This document shows, piece after piece, positions 11,065-19,276 of a stretch of 64,000 nucleotides of DNA (positions within the stretch are counted from its first letter, which is position 1; the number at the start of each line of letters is the position of its first letter). The stretch comes from Caldicoprobacter oshimai DSM 21659. GTDB taxonomy: Bacteria > Bacillota > Clostridia > Caldicoprobacterales > Caldicoprobacteraceae. Below the pieces are notes generated by a model. It was not told the origin of the DNA and did not search any database. It worked only from the letters and a program-made list of their open reading frames with translations. The stretch lies in NCBI GenBank assembly GCA_000526435.1, contig JAGB01000003.1, forward strand, positions 1 through 64,000, given 5' to 3'. The position numbers and the translations under genes were made by a program.

Positions 11065-12335
11065 ATACGAGCGCAGGAGACTCCATCTTCTTCAAGATGG
11101 AGAGGAATGCGCTCTTCCCTCCTTTCTAACATTAATGTCTTTGCTTTTTCTACAAGTCTTAACCTGTTATGCTTGGCACTGTCATGTATCTTTTCACCTG
11201 AAAGACTTCTTACAGCAAAATACCCGCTGCTCCTTAAAACCGCTATTATCCCAATTATGCCTTCGTATTCTACTCTGTCGTATCGCCTAAAACCATATGC
11301 CTCCTTAATCGTGTTAACGGGTCTTACCCCACCCTTGATAGGATTCGCTTTATGCAATGACCTGTTCTGTCGCCTCAAAAACTTCCCTAAGTACCATTCT
11401 CTCAACCTCTCTTGCAAATCCCCACCAGCTATTATAAACGCATCAACTCTGTGCGACTTCTCCATACCACAACTCAACCGTTTCGCCTTCGTTGTACTCC
11501 CATATGTCACTTCCACAGAATAACGTTCTCTTAACCTGTTAACTATATGCCACCCTATCGTCGATACATGTGCCGCATCCTTAAACATCTTCACCTTCTC
11601 AACCTTTGACTTCGGTATCCTTATCCTGCCCTCATGCACCCCTTTGTGCTCGTCTGCAGTCAGCACTATCAAATTGCTGGGAGTATCCGTCCCGCCTTCG
11701 CTTCTCGGAACTATATGGTGAACCTCTAATATACCCCTTTTACCCGATAATTCTGACCTGTAACCAGCTCGCCATAAGCAGTATTCCCTTACATCCCAGA
11801 AACCCTTCTGTGCGCCATTCTGATAATCTGCACCTTCTATGTCAGGATTTAGTATCTTCTGCGTGTCAAACGGTGCAACCTCAACCACTACTCTCTCTAT
11901 CGGCATTATCCTGCCAAGCATATCTACTATCCTGATGTGTGCATCTACCTTCCATTGAAGGCTGGGGGCAAGCCACCCATCATCCCTTGCTCTGTTTAAA
12001 AACCTGGGTTTGCGGTAGCGCACCTTTCTGTATCTTCTCATCCTCCTGTACTGCCTTCGTTCAAGCAGCAACCCTTTAATATCGTCCCTCAGCTCTACCT
12101 CTGCAGAGAATATCTCTTTCTTCTCCGTAACAGCCGATACACCTGTTGTCTTAGAACCTATATCCAGTCCTACCGTCACCGGCTGTGTGTAGGTAGTGGT
12201 ATCGTATAAAAGCTGGACTGTAAACGGTTCCCGTTTGACTACCTTTGCAAGTCCCTGCTTTAAAAGCCGTCTTACTTTGCCGTGTCTTTCGGTTGGCATT
12301 AGTGGTTTCCCCGCCTTTGAAATTACATACACCAT
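11061..12335 (-). CDS. iscB: IscB RNA-guided HNH/RuvC nuclease
   Basis: 424 residues, the normal size of IscB, the ancestor group of Cas9. The N-terminal PLMP domain is present (residues 8-33, KAGKPLMPTERHGKVRRLL). RuvC-I has D58 (VGLDIGSKTTG), an Arg-rich bridge helix spans about 93-110, RuvC-II has E152 (VVVEVAPFD), the HNH domain has H206/H207 and N221 (EVHHIVPRSEGGTDTPSNL), and RuvC-III has H295 and D298 (SHRVDAF). All catalytic positions are therefore intact. The ATG at 12335 has AAGGAGG ten bases ahead. The C-terminus runs through the right-end hairpin and ends by overlapping the potD ATG. Expected role: cleavage guided by the RNA encoded just upstream. Confidence 0.95.
   Translation of the reverse strand: MVYVISKAGKPLMPTERHGKVRRLLKQGLAKVVKREPFTVQLLYDTTTYTQPVTVGLDIGSKTTGVSAVTEKKEIFSAEVELRDDIKGLLLERRQYRRMRRYRKVRYRKPRFLNRARDDGWLAPSLQWKVDAHIRIVDMLGRIMPIERVVVEVAPFDTQKILNPDIEGADYQNGAQKGFWDVREYCLWRAGYRSELSGKRGILEVHHIVPRSEGGTDTPSNLIVLTADEHKGVHEGRIRIPKSKVEKVKMFKDAAHVSTIGWHIVNRLRERYSVEVTYGSTTKAKRLSCGMEKSHRVDAFIIAGGDLQERLREWYLGKFLRRQNRSLHKANPIKGGVRPVNTIKEAYGFRRYDRVEYEGIIGIIAVLRSSGYFAVRSLSGEKIHDSAKHNRLRLVEKAKTLMLERREERIPLHLEEDGVSCARI
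11081..11102 (-). repeat. right-end hairpin of the IscB element
   Basis: CTCCATCTT / AAGATGGAG with a 4-base loop, a perfect 9-bp stem lying inside the last codons of iscB. Subterminal hairpins of this kind are recognised by TnpA in IS200/IS605 elements. Confidence 0.65.
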
Positions 12336-12580
12336 AAGCGGTAAGCCTCCTTGCGGAGTTAGGTGCTCATCGCCAATGTTAGACAGGCTTGTCATGCACA
12401 GGTCACTGTCCCTACCCCTCAGGACTGTTTAGACCTGTACGACAGAGCCCGGAGCTTGAGCAGCACCCCGGGGTGTCATGACCTGTCTAACGTAGCCCCG
12501 TCAACTTTTTGCTGGTGGCTGAGGCTAGTCAACCAGGGCTCTTTACAAGCCCCCGCTTCTTTAAGTGGTGGGTAGTTGAC
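12336..12580 (-). ncRNA. omega-RNA (HEARO-type) upstream of iscB
   Basis: About 245 nucleotides directly 5' of iscB with no plausible reading frame. On the minus strand I see an outer stem GTCAAC (12580-12575) with GTTGAC (12533-12528), a 10-bp long-range stem GTTAGACAGG (12491-12482) with CCTGTCTAAC (12387-12378), a nested 7-bp stem ACAGGTC (12438-12432) with GACCTGT (12404-12398), and a CACCCC/GGGGTG hairpin (12475-12464). This fits the known IscB omega-RNA, whose guide is the flanking DNA 5' of the scaffold; here that is potC sequence at about 12581-12600. The exact 3' end is inferred. Confidence 0.82.
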
Positions 12581-13383
12581 CTCACACTCTCCTTTACCTT
12601 TGGATTATCTTTGCTCATCCTTTTGTTTACTATAAGCAACAATGCCAGCACAGTGACAAACATAATCGTTGATAAAGCATTTATCTTAGGGTTGACACCC
12701 CTTCTTGCCATGGAATAGACGTATATGGCGATGTTTGACACCCCCGAGCCGGTGGTAAAGAAGCTGATGACAAAATCGTCGATGGATAGGGTGAAGGCCA
12801 GCAAGAAACCCGTCACGATCCCCGGCATTATCTGGGGGATAACAACCTTTCGTAAGGCGTAGGAAGGGGTTGCGCCCAGGTCGAGCGCCGCTTCATATAC
12901 GTGTTTATCAAGCTGCTTGAGCTTGGGCAATACGGATAGTATTACGTAGGGTATATTAAAGGTGATGTGGGCGAGCAGCATGGTGAAAAAGCCCAATCCC
13001 AGCTGGGTAAACGGCTTGGTAAACACAAACAGTAGCATGAGCGACACGCCTGTCACAATATCTGGGTTTATCACAGGCAGGTAGGTGAGGTTCATCACTA
13101 TTACCTTTTTGATCCTCTTCATCTCATGTATGCCTATGGCGGCCGCCGTACCGATGACCGTGGCTATCACTGCCGACAGGACGGCTATGGCCAGGGTATT
13201 GTAAAGCGCACGTAGCACCTCGGTATCCCTAAACAGCTCGGCATACCACCTTAAAGTGAAGCCACCCCACCGCCCCCTTGACCTGGATTCGTTAAAGGAA
13301 TAGGCCACCAGCACCACTATGGGCGCGTACAGGAAAAGAAATATCAGGTACAGGTATACCCTTTTGATTATACGCCCTACCAT
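12529..13383 (-). CDS. potC: spermidine/putrescine-type ABC permease, 3' end altered by insertion
   Basis: 284 residues as it stands. Five to six membrane helices and the permease EAA loop (EAALDLGATPSYALRKVVIPQIMPGI) identify a PotC-type subunit that pairs with PotB. The last native codons appear to be about residue 267 (NPKVKESV). The final 17 residues (RSTTHHLKKRGLVKSPG) are translated from the omega-RNA scaffold before a stop at 12529, so the C-terminus was replaced when the element inserted. The start overlaps the potB stop by seven bases. The change is at the cytoplasmic tail and may be tolerated. Confidence 0.9.
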   Translation of the reverse strand: MVGRIIKRVYLYLIFLFLYAPIVVLVAYSFNESRSRGRWGGFTLRWYAELFRDTEVLRALYNTLAIAVLSAVIATVIGTAAAIGIHEMKRIKKVIVMNLTYLPVINPDIVTGVSLMLLFVFTKPFTQLGLGFFTMLLAHITFNIPYVILSVLPKLKQLDKHVYEAALDLGATPSYALRKVVIPQIMPGIVTGFLLAFTLSIDDFVISFFTTGSGVSNIAIYVYSMARRGVNPKINALSTIMFVTVLALLLIVNKRMSKDNPKVKESVRSTTHHLKKRGLVKSPG

Positions 13384-14201
13384 ATGGCACCCCCCTCATA
13401 CTCCCTGTCGTATTTGCGCATGATGCCCATGCTTATCAGAATTATCACCGTCAGCACAAAGGATATGGCCGACCCAAAGTTCCAATCGCCCACTACAATA
13501 AACTGCTGCTCTATCAGATTGCCTATGAGTATATATTGGCCGCCACCCAGGAGCCTGGATATTATAAAGGTGGTTACCGCCGGCATGAACACCATGGTGA
13601 TGCCCGATATGACCCCTGGCAGGCTGAGGGGGATGATAATCCTCTTCAGCACGGTGATGTAGTCTGCACCCAGGTCTTCTGCCGCTTCGATGATGCTCTT
13701 GTCCATCTTGGCCAAAACCGAATATATGGGCAGCACCATAAAGGGCAAAAAGTTGTACACCATCCCCAGCACCACCGCATGGTCGGTATAAAGAAGCTGT
13801 ACAGGAGGGAGGCGCAAGAAATCCATCACCATATCGATCAGGCCATTCTTCCCCAGCAGGCTCATCCAGGCATAGGTCCTTACCAGAAAATTTATCCACA
13901 TGGGAATCACGAACAGCAAGGCCAAAACCTTATTCTGGCTGTACTCCTTGTTGGCAAGGATCAGCGCCACGGGATAGCCTATCAAAAGGCACACCACGGT
14001 GCATATGAGCGCAAGCAGTATTGAGCGCAGCAACACCATCAGGTATATCGGTTCACATACGCGCTTTATGTGCTGGAGGGTAAACCGTATGCCCTCTTCG
14101 GTGGTGGCAGTAAAGGTATAAAACAACAGCAAAAACAGCGGCACCACTATGAAGATGGTCATCCATACCAGGTAGGGGTATGCGTACCACGTCTTTTTCA
14201 T
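13377..14201 (-). CDS. potB: spermidine/putrescine-type ABC permease
   Basis: 274 residues with six predicted helices, beginning [21 protein letters not shown]. The ABC-interacting EAA loop reads [25 protein letters not shown]. It forms the membrane channel with PotC. Its ATG overlaps the potA stop by four bases (ATGA), which indicates coupled translation in the potABCD order. Confidence 0.93.
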   Translation of the reverse strand: MKKTWYAYPYLVWMTIFIVVPLFLLLFYTFTATTEEGIRFTLQHIKRVCEPIYLMVLLRSILLALICTVVCLLIGYPVALILANKEYSQNKVLALLFVIPMWINFLVRTYAWMSLLGKNGLIDMVMDFLRLPPVQLLYTDHAVVLGMVYNFLPFMVLPIYSVLAKMDKSIIEAAEDLGADYITVLKRIIIPLSLPGVISGITMVFMPAVTTFIISRLLGGGQYILIGNLIEQQFIVVGDWNFGSAISFVLTVIILISMGIMRKYDREYEGGAIW

Positions 14202-15247
14202 TTTACCGCCGCCTTCTTCATTATATGAATGTCGTGAGGGAGTATGCGGAGCCCTATCCTGCTTCCCACCGGCTCCATAAGGGTGCTGTGTATCATCCAG
14301 TTTATACCTTCGCTGCGCACTATCATCTCGTAATGCACCCCTTTGAAGGTCACCGATTCCACCTCTCCCTGCAGCATACCCTCTCCTACAGGTACCAGCT
14401 TTATGTCCTCGGGCCTTATGACCACATCTACCTCTTCATTGCGTTCAAAGCCGGAGTCGACGCACTCGAATTCATGGCCAGCAAAATACACCAGATTGTC
14501 CTTAAGCATCCTGCCCGGGATGATGTTGCTCTCACCGATGAAATCGGCCACAAATGCGTTTTTAGGCTCGTTGTATATCATCTCGGGCGTACCGATCTGC
14601 TGTATGGTGCCATCCTTCATGACCACGATGGTATCCGACATGGTGAGGGCCTCTTCCTGATCGTGGGTTACATAGACAAAGGTGATACCCAGCATCTTCT
14701 GAATCCTCTTAAGCTCAATTTGCATGCTCTTTCTAAGCTTTAAGTCCAGAGCTCCCAAGGGCTCATCCAGCAGCAACACTTCCGGCTCATTGACCAGCGC
14801 CCTGGCTATGGCCACCCTCTGCTGCTGTCCTCCGCTCAGCGAGTCTACGCTCCTTTTCTCAAACCCTTTGAGGTTTACCAGCTCAAGCACCTCGGCCACT
14901 TTTCTCTCTATGGTCTTCTTATCCAGCTTCTTTATCTTAAGCCCAAACGCTATGTTCTCAGCCACGTTCATATGCGGAAACAGGGCATATCTTTGAAAGA
15001 CGGTGTTTACCTTTCTCTTATAGGGAGGTAGGTTGGTTATGTCCTTTCCTTCAAAGAACACCGCTCCCGAATCGGGCCGCTCAAAACCCGCAATGATGCG
15101 AAGCGTTGTGGTCTTACCGCACCCGCTCGGCCCAAGCAAAGTAAGAAACTCGTTTTTGCGTATACACAGATTGATATCCTTCAACGCCTCTGTCCCATCG
15201 TAATTTTTTGATACATTCACCAGCCTTATGATAGGCTCTTCTACCAT
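14198..15247 (-). CDS. potA: spermidine/putrescine-type ABC transporter ATPase
   Basis: About 349 residues. Walker [10 protein letters not shown]-loop [10 protein letters not shown] (Arg where Ser or Asn is common), signature LSGGQQQR, Walker B VLLLDEP, switch His in THDQEEA, and a C-terminal TOBE domain ([15 protein letters not shown]) are all present. The ATG at 15247 is preceded by GGGGGAGG, so I favour it over the in-frame start 18 bases upstream. First structural gene after the regulator at 15278, with only 30 bases between them; probably one transcript. Confidence 0.95.
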   Translation of the reverse strand: MVEEPIIRLVNVSKNYDGTEALKDINLCIRKNEFLTLLGPSGCGKTTTLRIIAGFERPDSGAVFFEGKDITNLPPYKRKVNTVFQRYALFPHMNVAENIAFGLKIKKLDKKTIERKVAEVLELVNLKGFEKRSVDSLSGGQQQRVAIARALVNEPEVLLLDEPLGALDLKLRKSMQIELKRIQKMLGITFVYVTHDQEEALTMSDTIVVMKDGTIQQIGTPEMIYNEPKNAFVADFIGESNIIPGRMLKDNLVYFAGHEFECVDSGFERNEEVDVVIRPEDIKLVPVGEGMLQGEVESVTFKGVHYEMIVRSEGINWMIHSTLMEPVGSRIGLRILPHDIHIMKKAAVK

Positions 15248-15277
15248 GTGTACCTCCCCCCTCAAACCTTCATAATA

Positions 15278-15817
15278 TTAAAAGCTGGGTGGCGATGATA
15301 TCCACAGCACAACCGCCTTCGCCTTCCCAGCATTTTCTATTCTGTGAACCTGGTTGGCCTTGAAATAAAAGCTCTCTCCCTTTCTCACCCTGTACTTATG
15401 GTTCCCTAGATAGAGGTTTATGCTGCCCGATATCACATAGCCGAATTCCTCTCCATCGTGCGGGTTATCTTCATTAGAGCTTCCGCCGGGTTCTATCTGC
15501 ATGAGTATGGGCTCCATTGCATTTTTTTGAGCGTTGGGCACCAGCCATTTTATCGAGTGCTTGAGCTCCTCGTCCTGCTTTATGAATACATCGTCCTTCT
15601 TGAACACCACCTTCTCGGGCACGGCATCGCTGAAGAAGTCTTTGAGATTTGTCCCAAGGCACTCCAGTATGTCCATCAAGGTAGCAATGGAGGGCGACGT
15701 CAGCTCCCTCTCCACCTGCGAGATAAAGCCCTTGGTCAGCTCGCACCTGTCGGCCAGCTCTTCCTGCGTCAAACCCGCCTTAAGCCGCAGTTGCCTTATC
15801 TTTTCACCAATTTTCAT
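15278..15817 (-). CDS. XRE-family regulator with C-terminal cupin domain
   Basis: 179 residues. An N-terminal helix-turn-helix (IRQLRLKAGLTQEELADRCELT...ISQVERELTSPSI, about 6-50) is joined to a cupin sensor domain (about 105-175, DGEEFGYVISGSINLYLGNHKYRVRKGESFYF). The architecture is that of PuuR-type regulators, which control polyamine uptake and breakdown, in keeping with the potABCD genes directly downstream. It probably represses its own operon through the inverted repeats at 15863-15890. Ligand unknown. Confidence 0.93.
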   Translation of the reverse strand: MKIGEKIRQLRLKAGLTQEELADRCELTKGFISQVERELTSPSIATLMDILECLGTNLKDFFSDAVPEKVVFKKDDVFIKQDEELKHSIKWLVPNAQKNAMEPILMQIEPGGSSNEDNPHDGEEFGYVISGSINLYLGNHKYRVRKGESFYFKANQVHRIENAGKAKAVVLWISSPPSF

Positions 15818-15862
15818 AACTTATTTCTCCCAATAAAATTGAGTTTAAAAAGTTTTTGTAAA

Positions 15863-15890
15863 CTAAACTTTTTGTTTAGTGATCTTAAAC
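15863..15890 (-). promoter_or_regulatory. operator candidate of the XRE-cupin regulator
   Basis: A perfect inverted repeat CTAAAC-N5-GTTTAG (15863-15879) with further GTTTA/TAAAC half-sites on both sides (15842-15861 and 15885-15890). It begins about ten bases downstream of the -10 box of the operon promoter, the usual place for a repressor roadblock. Confidence 0.5.
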
Positions 15891-15899
15891 CTAGCACAC

Positions 15900-15957
15900 A
15901 CTTTAACACAGATAAAAAAATATGTCAATACTATTTTTTGTAAATAATATTGACATA
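15900..15957 (-). promoter_or_regulatory. promoter of the regulator-potABC operon, within a 10-bp inverted repeat
   Basis: Minus-strand TTGACA (15923-15928), 17 bases, TAAAGT (15900-15905). The -35 box lies inside one arm of an exact inverted repeat TATGTCAATA / TATTGACATA (15921-15930 and 15948-15957). The second arm holds a TTGACA facing the other way. From 15958 to 16185 I see no gene or clear signal. Confidence 0.6.
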
Positions 15958-16185
15958 TCTGGAAATTTATTCTATGTTTGATCTAATAAGTTTTTATTCT
16001 AACGCCGACCCACGGTCTTCAAACCGGCATTAAAACCAAACATCATTTGCCCATCATATCATGAATTTCAGTATAAAAAGTCTATTTTGCTGCTAAAAAC
16101 GAAATCCGCAATTTTGAAGCAAAAATGACGGTAAACGAAAAATTGCACACACAAGCGTTGCTTTATCAAGCTACACTCAAGCAAA

Positions 16186-17004
16186 TTAAGTTGCAGTAGC
16201 GTCACTGGCTTTTTCGAGCACCCTCCACATCCCATCTTTTGGTTTATACAGCACCACCCTATACTTTTCCCTACCGCAATTATCCAGAAACTTCACCGTT
16301 ACGGTGCCATCGGGATTGCCCTGAACAACGGGCTTTCCTATATCGTCCTCCATTCCGACACCCAGGCCATCTATCCGTGCCACCATAACGGGATCAGAAC
16401 GCCACGGCTGATGCCCTCCCAGTTCCCAGGCCAAGTTTTGTGATGTCAGGCCGCCATCGGTGATGCGCCATCCTTCCCAGGTTTTGTCCACGACGAAAAA
16501 GCCTGTGTAGTAAAAGATTCCCGTTCGCGGGTTGTCACCGGTAACCTCGATATGCCGGGTCTCAACGAAAAACCTCGCCTGTCCATTTTGCCTTCCAGCA
16601 GGAAGGAGCTTTAAAAGCTCTACCTGCACAGTACCCTGCCATGATGCAAGGAACTCTTGATAGGCGTGTTTACGCCTCCATTGCTCACTCCAACATCGAT
16701 AGGCCTCCTCATACGGCTGTAAGCCCTCGCCTATGGTTCCGCCCAGTGCCGCCATCTGGCGCTCGGTCAAATTCGATGCCGTCTTTAAAGTGTCAAAATA
16801 AAAGCGCAAGGCCGACTCAGGCGAGTCAAATGCCTGCAAGGAATCTGCATCCCTGTAGCTATGCCCTTCTCCTGGATGCCCTGCATCCTGTCGTTTATCT
16901 TTTGAATTCAAAAAGTTAGATGCCATACCATTGGAATCAAAGAGCATAGCGATCGATAAAGACAAAAATGCTACAATGATGATCAGCGCAAACCTTTTCT
17001 TCAT
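16186..17004 (-). CDS. secreted protein of unknown function
   Basis: About 272 residues. The N-terminus is a signal peptide (MKKRFALIIIVAFLSLSIAMLF) without a lipobox. The mature part begins with a polar linker, then helices (SPESALRFYFDTLKTASNLTERQMAAL), and two beta-rich stretches (VQVELLKLLPAGRQ..ARFFVETRHIEV and TVTVKFLDNCGREKYRVVLY). This resembles NTF2-like or DUF4829-type extracytoplasmic domains, but I cannot assign a family. The ATG at 17004 follows AAAGGGTGA and starts the signal peptide. Monocistronic, divergent from the permease gene at 17551. Confidence 0.75.
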   Translation of the reverse strand: MKKRFALIIIVAFLSLSIAMLFDSNGMASNFLNSKDKRQDAGHPGEGHSYRDADSLQAFDSPESALRFYFDTLKTASNLTERQMAALGGTIGEGLQPYEEAYRCWSEQWRRKHAYQEFLASWQGTVQVELLKLLPAGRQNGQARFFVETRHIEVTGDNPRTGIFYYTGFFVVDKTWEGWRITDGGLTSQNLAWELGGHQPWRSDPVMVARIDGLGVGMEDDIGKPVVQGNPDGTVTVKFLDNCGREKYRVVLYKPKDGMWRVLEKASDATAT

Positions 17005-17289
17005 GTTAGTTTCACCCTTTCTTCGGCAGTTCATTTTTTTCAGCGCTACAGTCAATTTAGCTGAAAAACAGCTCTTGTTTCTGAAACAAATCCTTTCAAA
17101 ATCAATATCCTTCTATCTTCAAGATTAATTATCTCTCTCCAGTTAAAAGTTTATTTAATTTATCAGAATTTTTACCGCGGCTTTGCAAATTAACGAGCAA
17201 GCAAATGGCTTTATCATTATAAGCCAAATATTACCAGAATAAATACAGTCTTACCAGCTTTCCATTAAAAGTTAATACAGAGGTTAACA

Positions 17290-17306
17290 TTGAATCCACG
17301 ATTCAA
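17290..17306. repeat. inverted repeat TTGAATC-N3-GATTCAA, with a partial copy at 17480
   Basis: A perfect 7-bp inverted repeat in the divergent 17005-17550 region. Its half CACGATTCAAAAA (17297-17309) recurs exactly at 17480-17492, close to the permease ribosome site. A possible operator; the rest of this 546-base gap is AT-rich and holds the PurBox and promoter listed separately. Confidence 0.35.
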
Positions 17307-17351
17307 AAAATACACTAAAAAAATACAATGTACTCAAAATCGCGGCTTACA

Positions 17352-17364
17352 AATTCCGAACATT
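17352..17364 (+). promoter_or_regulatory. PurBox-like site upstream of the purine permease genes
   Basis: AATTCCGAACATT matches the B. subtilis PurBox consensus AWWWCCGAACWWT at every position. A poorer copy (TATTCCGTACTTT) lies at 17396-17408, just upstream of the promoter. In B. subtilis, PurR needs two boxes in inverted orientation, whereas here both face the same way, so regulation by PurR is plausible but unproven. I found no purine riboswitch core in this leader. Confidence 0.4.
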
Positions 17365-17420
17365 TATCACTATTATAAGATATTGTATAGGTACATATTC
17401 CGTACTTTTTATAAAAAATG

Positions 17421-17449
17421 TTGCTTTTTGTTTGAAAATATGGTATATT
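17421..17449 (+). promoter_or_regulatory. promoter of the permease-phosphoribosyltransferase genes
   Basis: TTGCTT (17421-17426), 17 bases, TATATT (17444-17449). An alternative overlapping pair is TTGAAA (17432-17437) and TATACA (17454-17459) with a 16-base spacer. Confidence 0.5.
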
Positions 17450-17550
17450 TTCTTATACATACCTAAAACAATCGTTCAACACGATTCAAAAAGCAAAAGG
17501 ATATGGGAAAATACAAAATAATACAAACAGCAAGGGAGGAGTTAGAAGCT

Positions 17551-18619
17551 ATGGAAATTTTACAGGACATACTGGCGGCTTTGAGCGTAATATTAAACGG
17601 TTTGCCTCAAGGTCTATTGGCATTATCCTATGGTTTTGCATCGATACCAACTGCCCTGGCTTTCATAGTCGGCGCTGCCGGCAACGCGCTGGTGGGATCT
17701 GTCGCTCCCGTATCATTCCAGGCCGAAACCATAACAGTGGCGGGAACCATGGGGCAGGACAGGTGCGAACGCTTATCCATGACTTTTTTGGGCGGCTGCA
17801 TCATGACGCTAATAGGCCTCTTTGGGCTTTTAGAAAGGATCGTGGATTTTGTGGGCCCTGTCATTACCAGTGGCATGATGGCCGGCGTGGGTATCATGCT
17901 GGCAAAAGTATCCATAGATATGGCCAGAAAAAACCATATCGTTGGATTCAGCTCAATGATAGTCGGTTTTATCACTTACCTTTTAACCAAAAACCTGGTA
18001 TACACCATCACGGTTTCAGTGGTGGTGTCCAGCGCAATCTCGCTTATGCTGAAGAAAAAGTCGGATATTCAGGTAACTGAAAAAGAAGGATTTGTGCTGC
18101 AGAAATTCAAAATCAATCCTACGGTGGTACGCGGTGCTATGGCCATGGTATGCCTCAACATCGGTGCCAACATAGCCTTCGGGAAGATAACTGGACAAAT
18201 TGCCAAAACCGATGTAAACGTCGATCACCTGTCCGTCATAAGCAGCCTGGCCGATATGGTTTCCTCCATATTCGGAGGTGGCCCTGTGGAGTCGATCATA
18301 TCTGCAACTGGCAGTGCCCCTCATCCCGTTTGGTCGGGGGGTACTCATGATGGCTTTGATGGCCGTTATACTGTTGGCGGGATTGTTACCCAAGATAGGG
18401 AGATTCATCCCGAGCGAGTCCATTGCGGGGTTCCTGTTCGTGCTGGGCGCAATAGTCACCGTACCCACAAACGCTGCAAATGCTTTGGCGGGTGGCGAGA
18501 TACCCGGAGGGCCCATCGTGGGAGGGGTAACCATGACGGTTACCGCCATCACCGATCCCTTCCTGGGAATGCTGGCAGGCCTTGTACTCAAGCTGCTCGG
18601 GTCCATAATAGGGCTGTAA
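17551..18619 (+). pseudogene. NCS2-type nucleobase permease, one-base frameshift
   Basis: Membrane protein of the xanthine/uracil/guanine permease superfamily. It has many helices and family-like segments such as VGSVAPVSFQAETITVAGTMGQ near the start and FGGGPVESIISATGSAPHP before the break. Reading starts at the ATG at 17551 behind AGGGAGGAG. At the G6 run 18336-18341 the frame is lost. Removing one G restores a continuous protein of about 355 residues (SGVLMMALMAVILLAGLLPKIGRFIPSESIAGFLF...GLVLKLLGSIIGL). As written, translation continues out of frame to 18717 and would run into the next gene's start. Sequencing error, phase variation in the G run and true inactivation all remain possible. 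Confidence 0.8.
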
Positions 18620-18656
18620 ATACAATTAGAATGAAGGCAGGAAAGGAGGTTTTCTC

Positions 18657-19205
18657 ATGGCACAAAAAACTTACACGCTTCACGTGGCTGGCGTCACAAG
18701 GGAACTGCCAATTGTGAAGATCAGCGATGACCTGGCCATAGCCAGTTTCGTCATACTGGGCGATACCGAGCTGGTGTGCGCCGCTGCGGCCCAGCTGGTC
18801 AAAAAGCTTCCGCCGGTTGATATACTGGTCACGGCGGAAGCCAAAGGGATACCCCTTGTGTTTGAGATGTCCCGGTTGCTTGGAATGAAACGCTATATCG
18901 TGGCCAGAAAGAACGTTAAACCTTATATGGAATCACCCATTGTGGATGAAGTGGTATCGATAACCACACAGAAAAAGCAAATCCTGTGCCTGGACCACAA
19001 CGATGCCTCCCTGGTAAAGGGCAGGCGCGTGGCCATAATTGACGACGTCATAAGCACAGGAGAGTCGGTACAGACCGTCGAACGGCTGGTCACCAAAGCC
19101 GGGGGGATAGTGGTCGCAAAAGCGGCCATCCTGGCCGAGGGAGACGCTGCCCAGCGGGATGATATAATATTTTTGGAAAAACTGCCTTTGTTTCCGTTGG
19201 AATAA
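18657..19205 (+). CDS. purine-type phosphoribosyltransferase
   Basis: 182 residues of the PRTase type I fold. The PRPP-binding loop VAIIDDVISTGES (about 121-133) and the earlier IPLVFEMSRLLGMKRYIVARK resemble adenine phosphoribosyltransferase and its relatives. It converts a free base and PRPP into a nucleotide. AAAGGAGG stands before the ATG. It lies directly downstream of the permease gene, a common import-and-trap pairing for purine salvage. The base used cannot be told from sequence; adenine or xanthine are the best guesses. Confidence 0.88.
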   Translation: MAQKTYTLHVAGVTRELPIVKISDDLAIASFVILGDTELVCAAAAQLVKKLPPVDILVTAEAKGIPLVFEMSRLLGMKRYIVARKNVKPYMESPIVDEVVSITTQKKQILCLDHNDASLVKGRRVAIIDDVISTGESVQTVERLVTKAGGIVVAKAAILAEGDAAQRDDIIFLEKLPLFPLE

Positions 19206-19212
19206 ACATGTG

Positions 19213-19249
19213 AAAAGGGAACTACCTGATAAAGATAGCTCCCTTTTTT
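19213..19249 (+). terminator. terminator after the phosphoribosyltransferase gene
   Basis: AAAAGGGA.CTA pairs with TAG.TCCCTTTT (one mismatch) around a loop of about 12 bases and is followed by T residues. On the minus strand the A-rich arm gives a short T run, so it may also end the converging sugar-binding protein transcript at 19277. Confidence 0.8.
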
Positions 19250-19276
19250 ATTTATACTTTTTGTACTTCTTACAAC

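Larger units (their letters stand above)
11066..12580 (-). mobile_element. IscB / omega-RNA element (IS200/IS605-related, non-autonomous) inserted between potC and potD
   Basis: The element contains a structured upstream RNA region (12336-12580) and an iscB gene (11061-12335), and no tnpA transposase. The left boundary, where scaffold meets potC sequence, is placed at 12580 because the RNA's outer stem starts there. The right end carries a 9-bp subterminal hairpin (11081-11102) typical of IS200/IS605 ends. The exact right cleavage point, between about 11065 and 11080, is inferred. No target duplication is expected for this family. It must be moved by a TnpA elsewhere in the genome. Confidence 0.8.
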
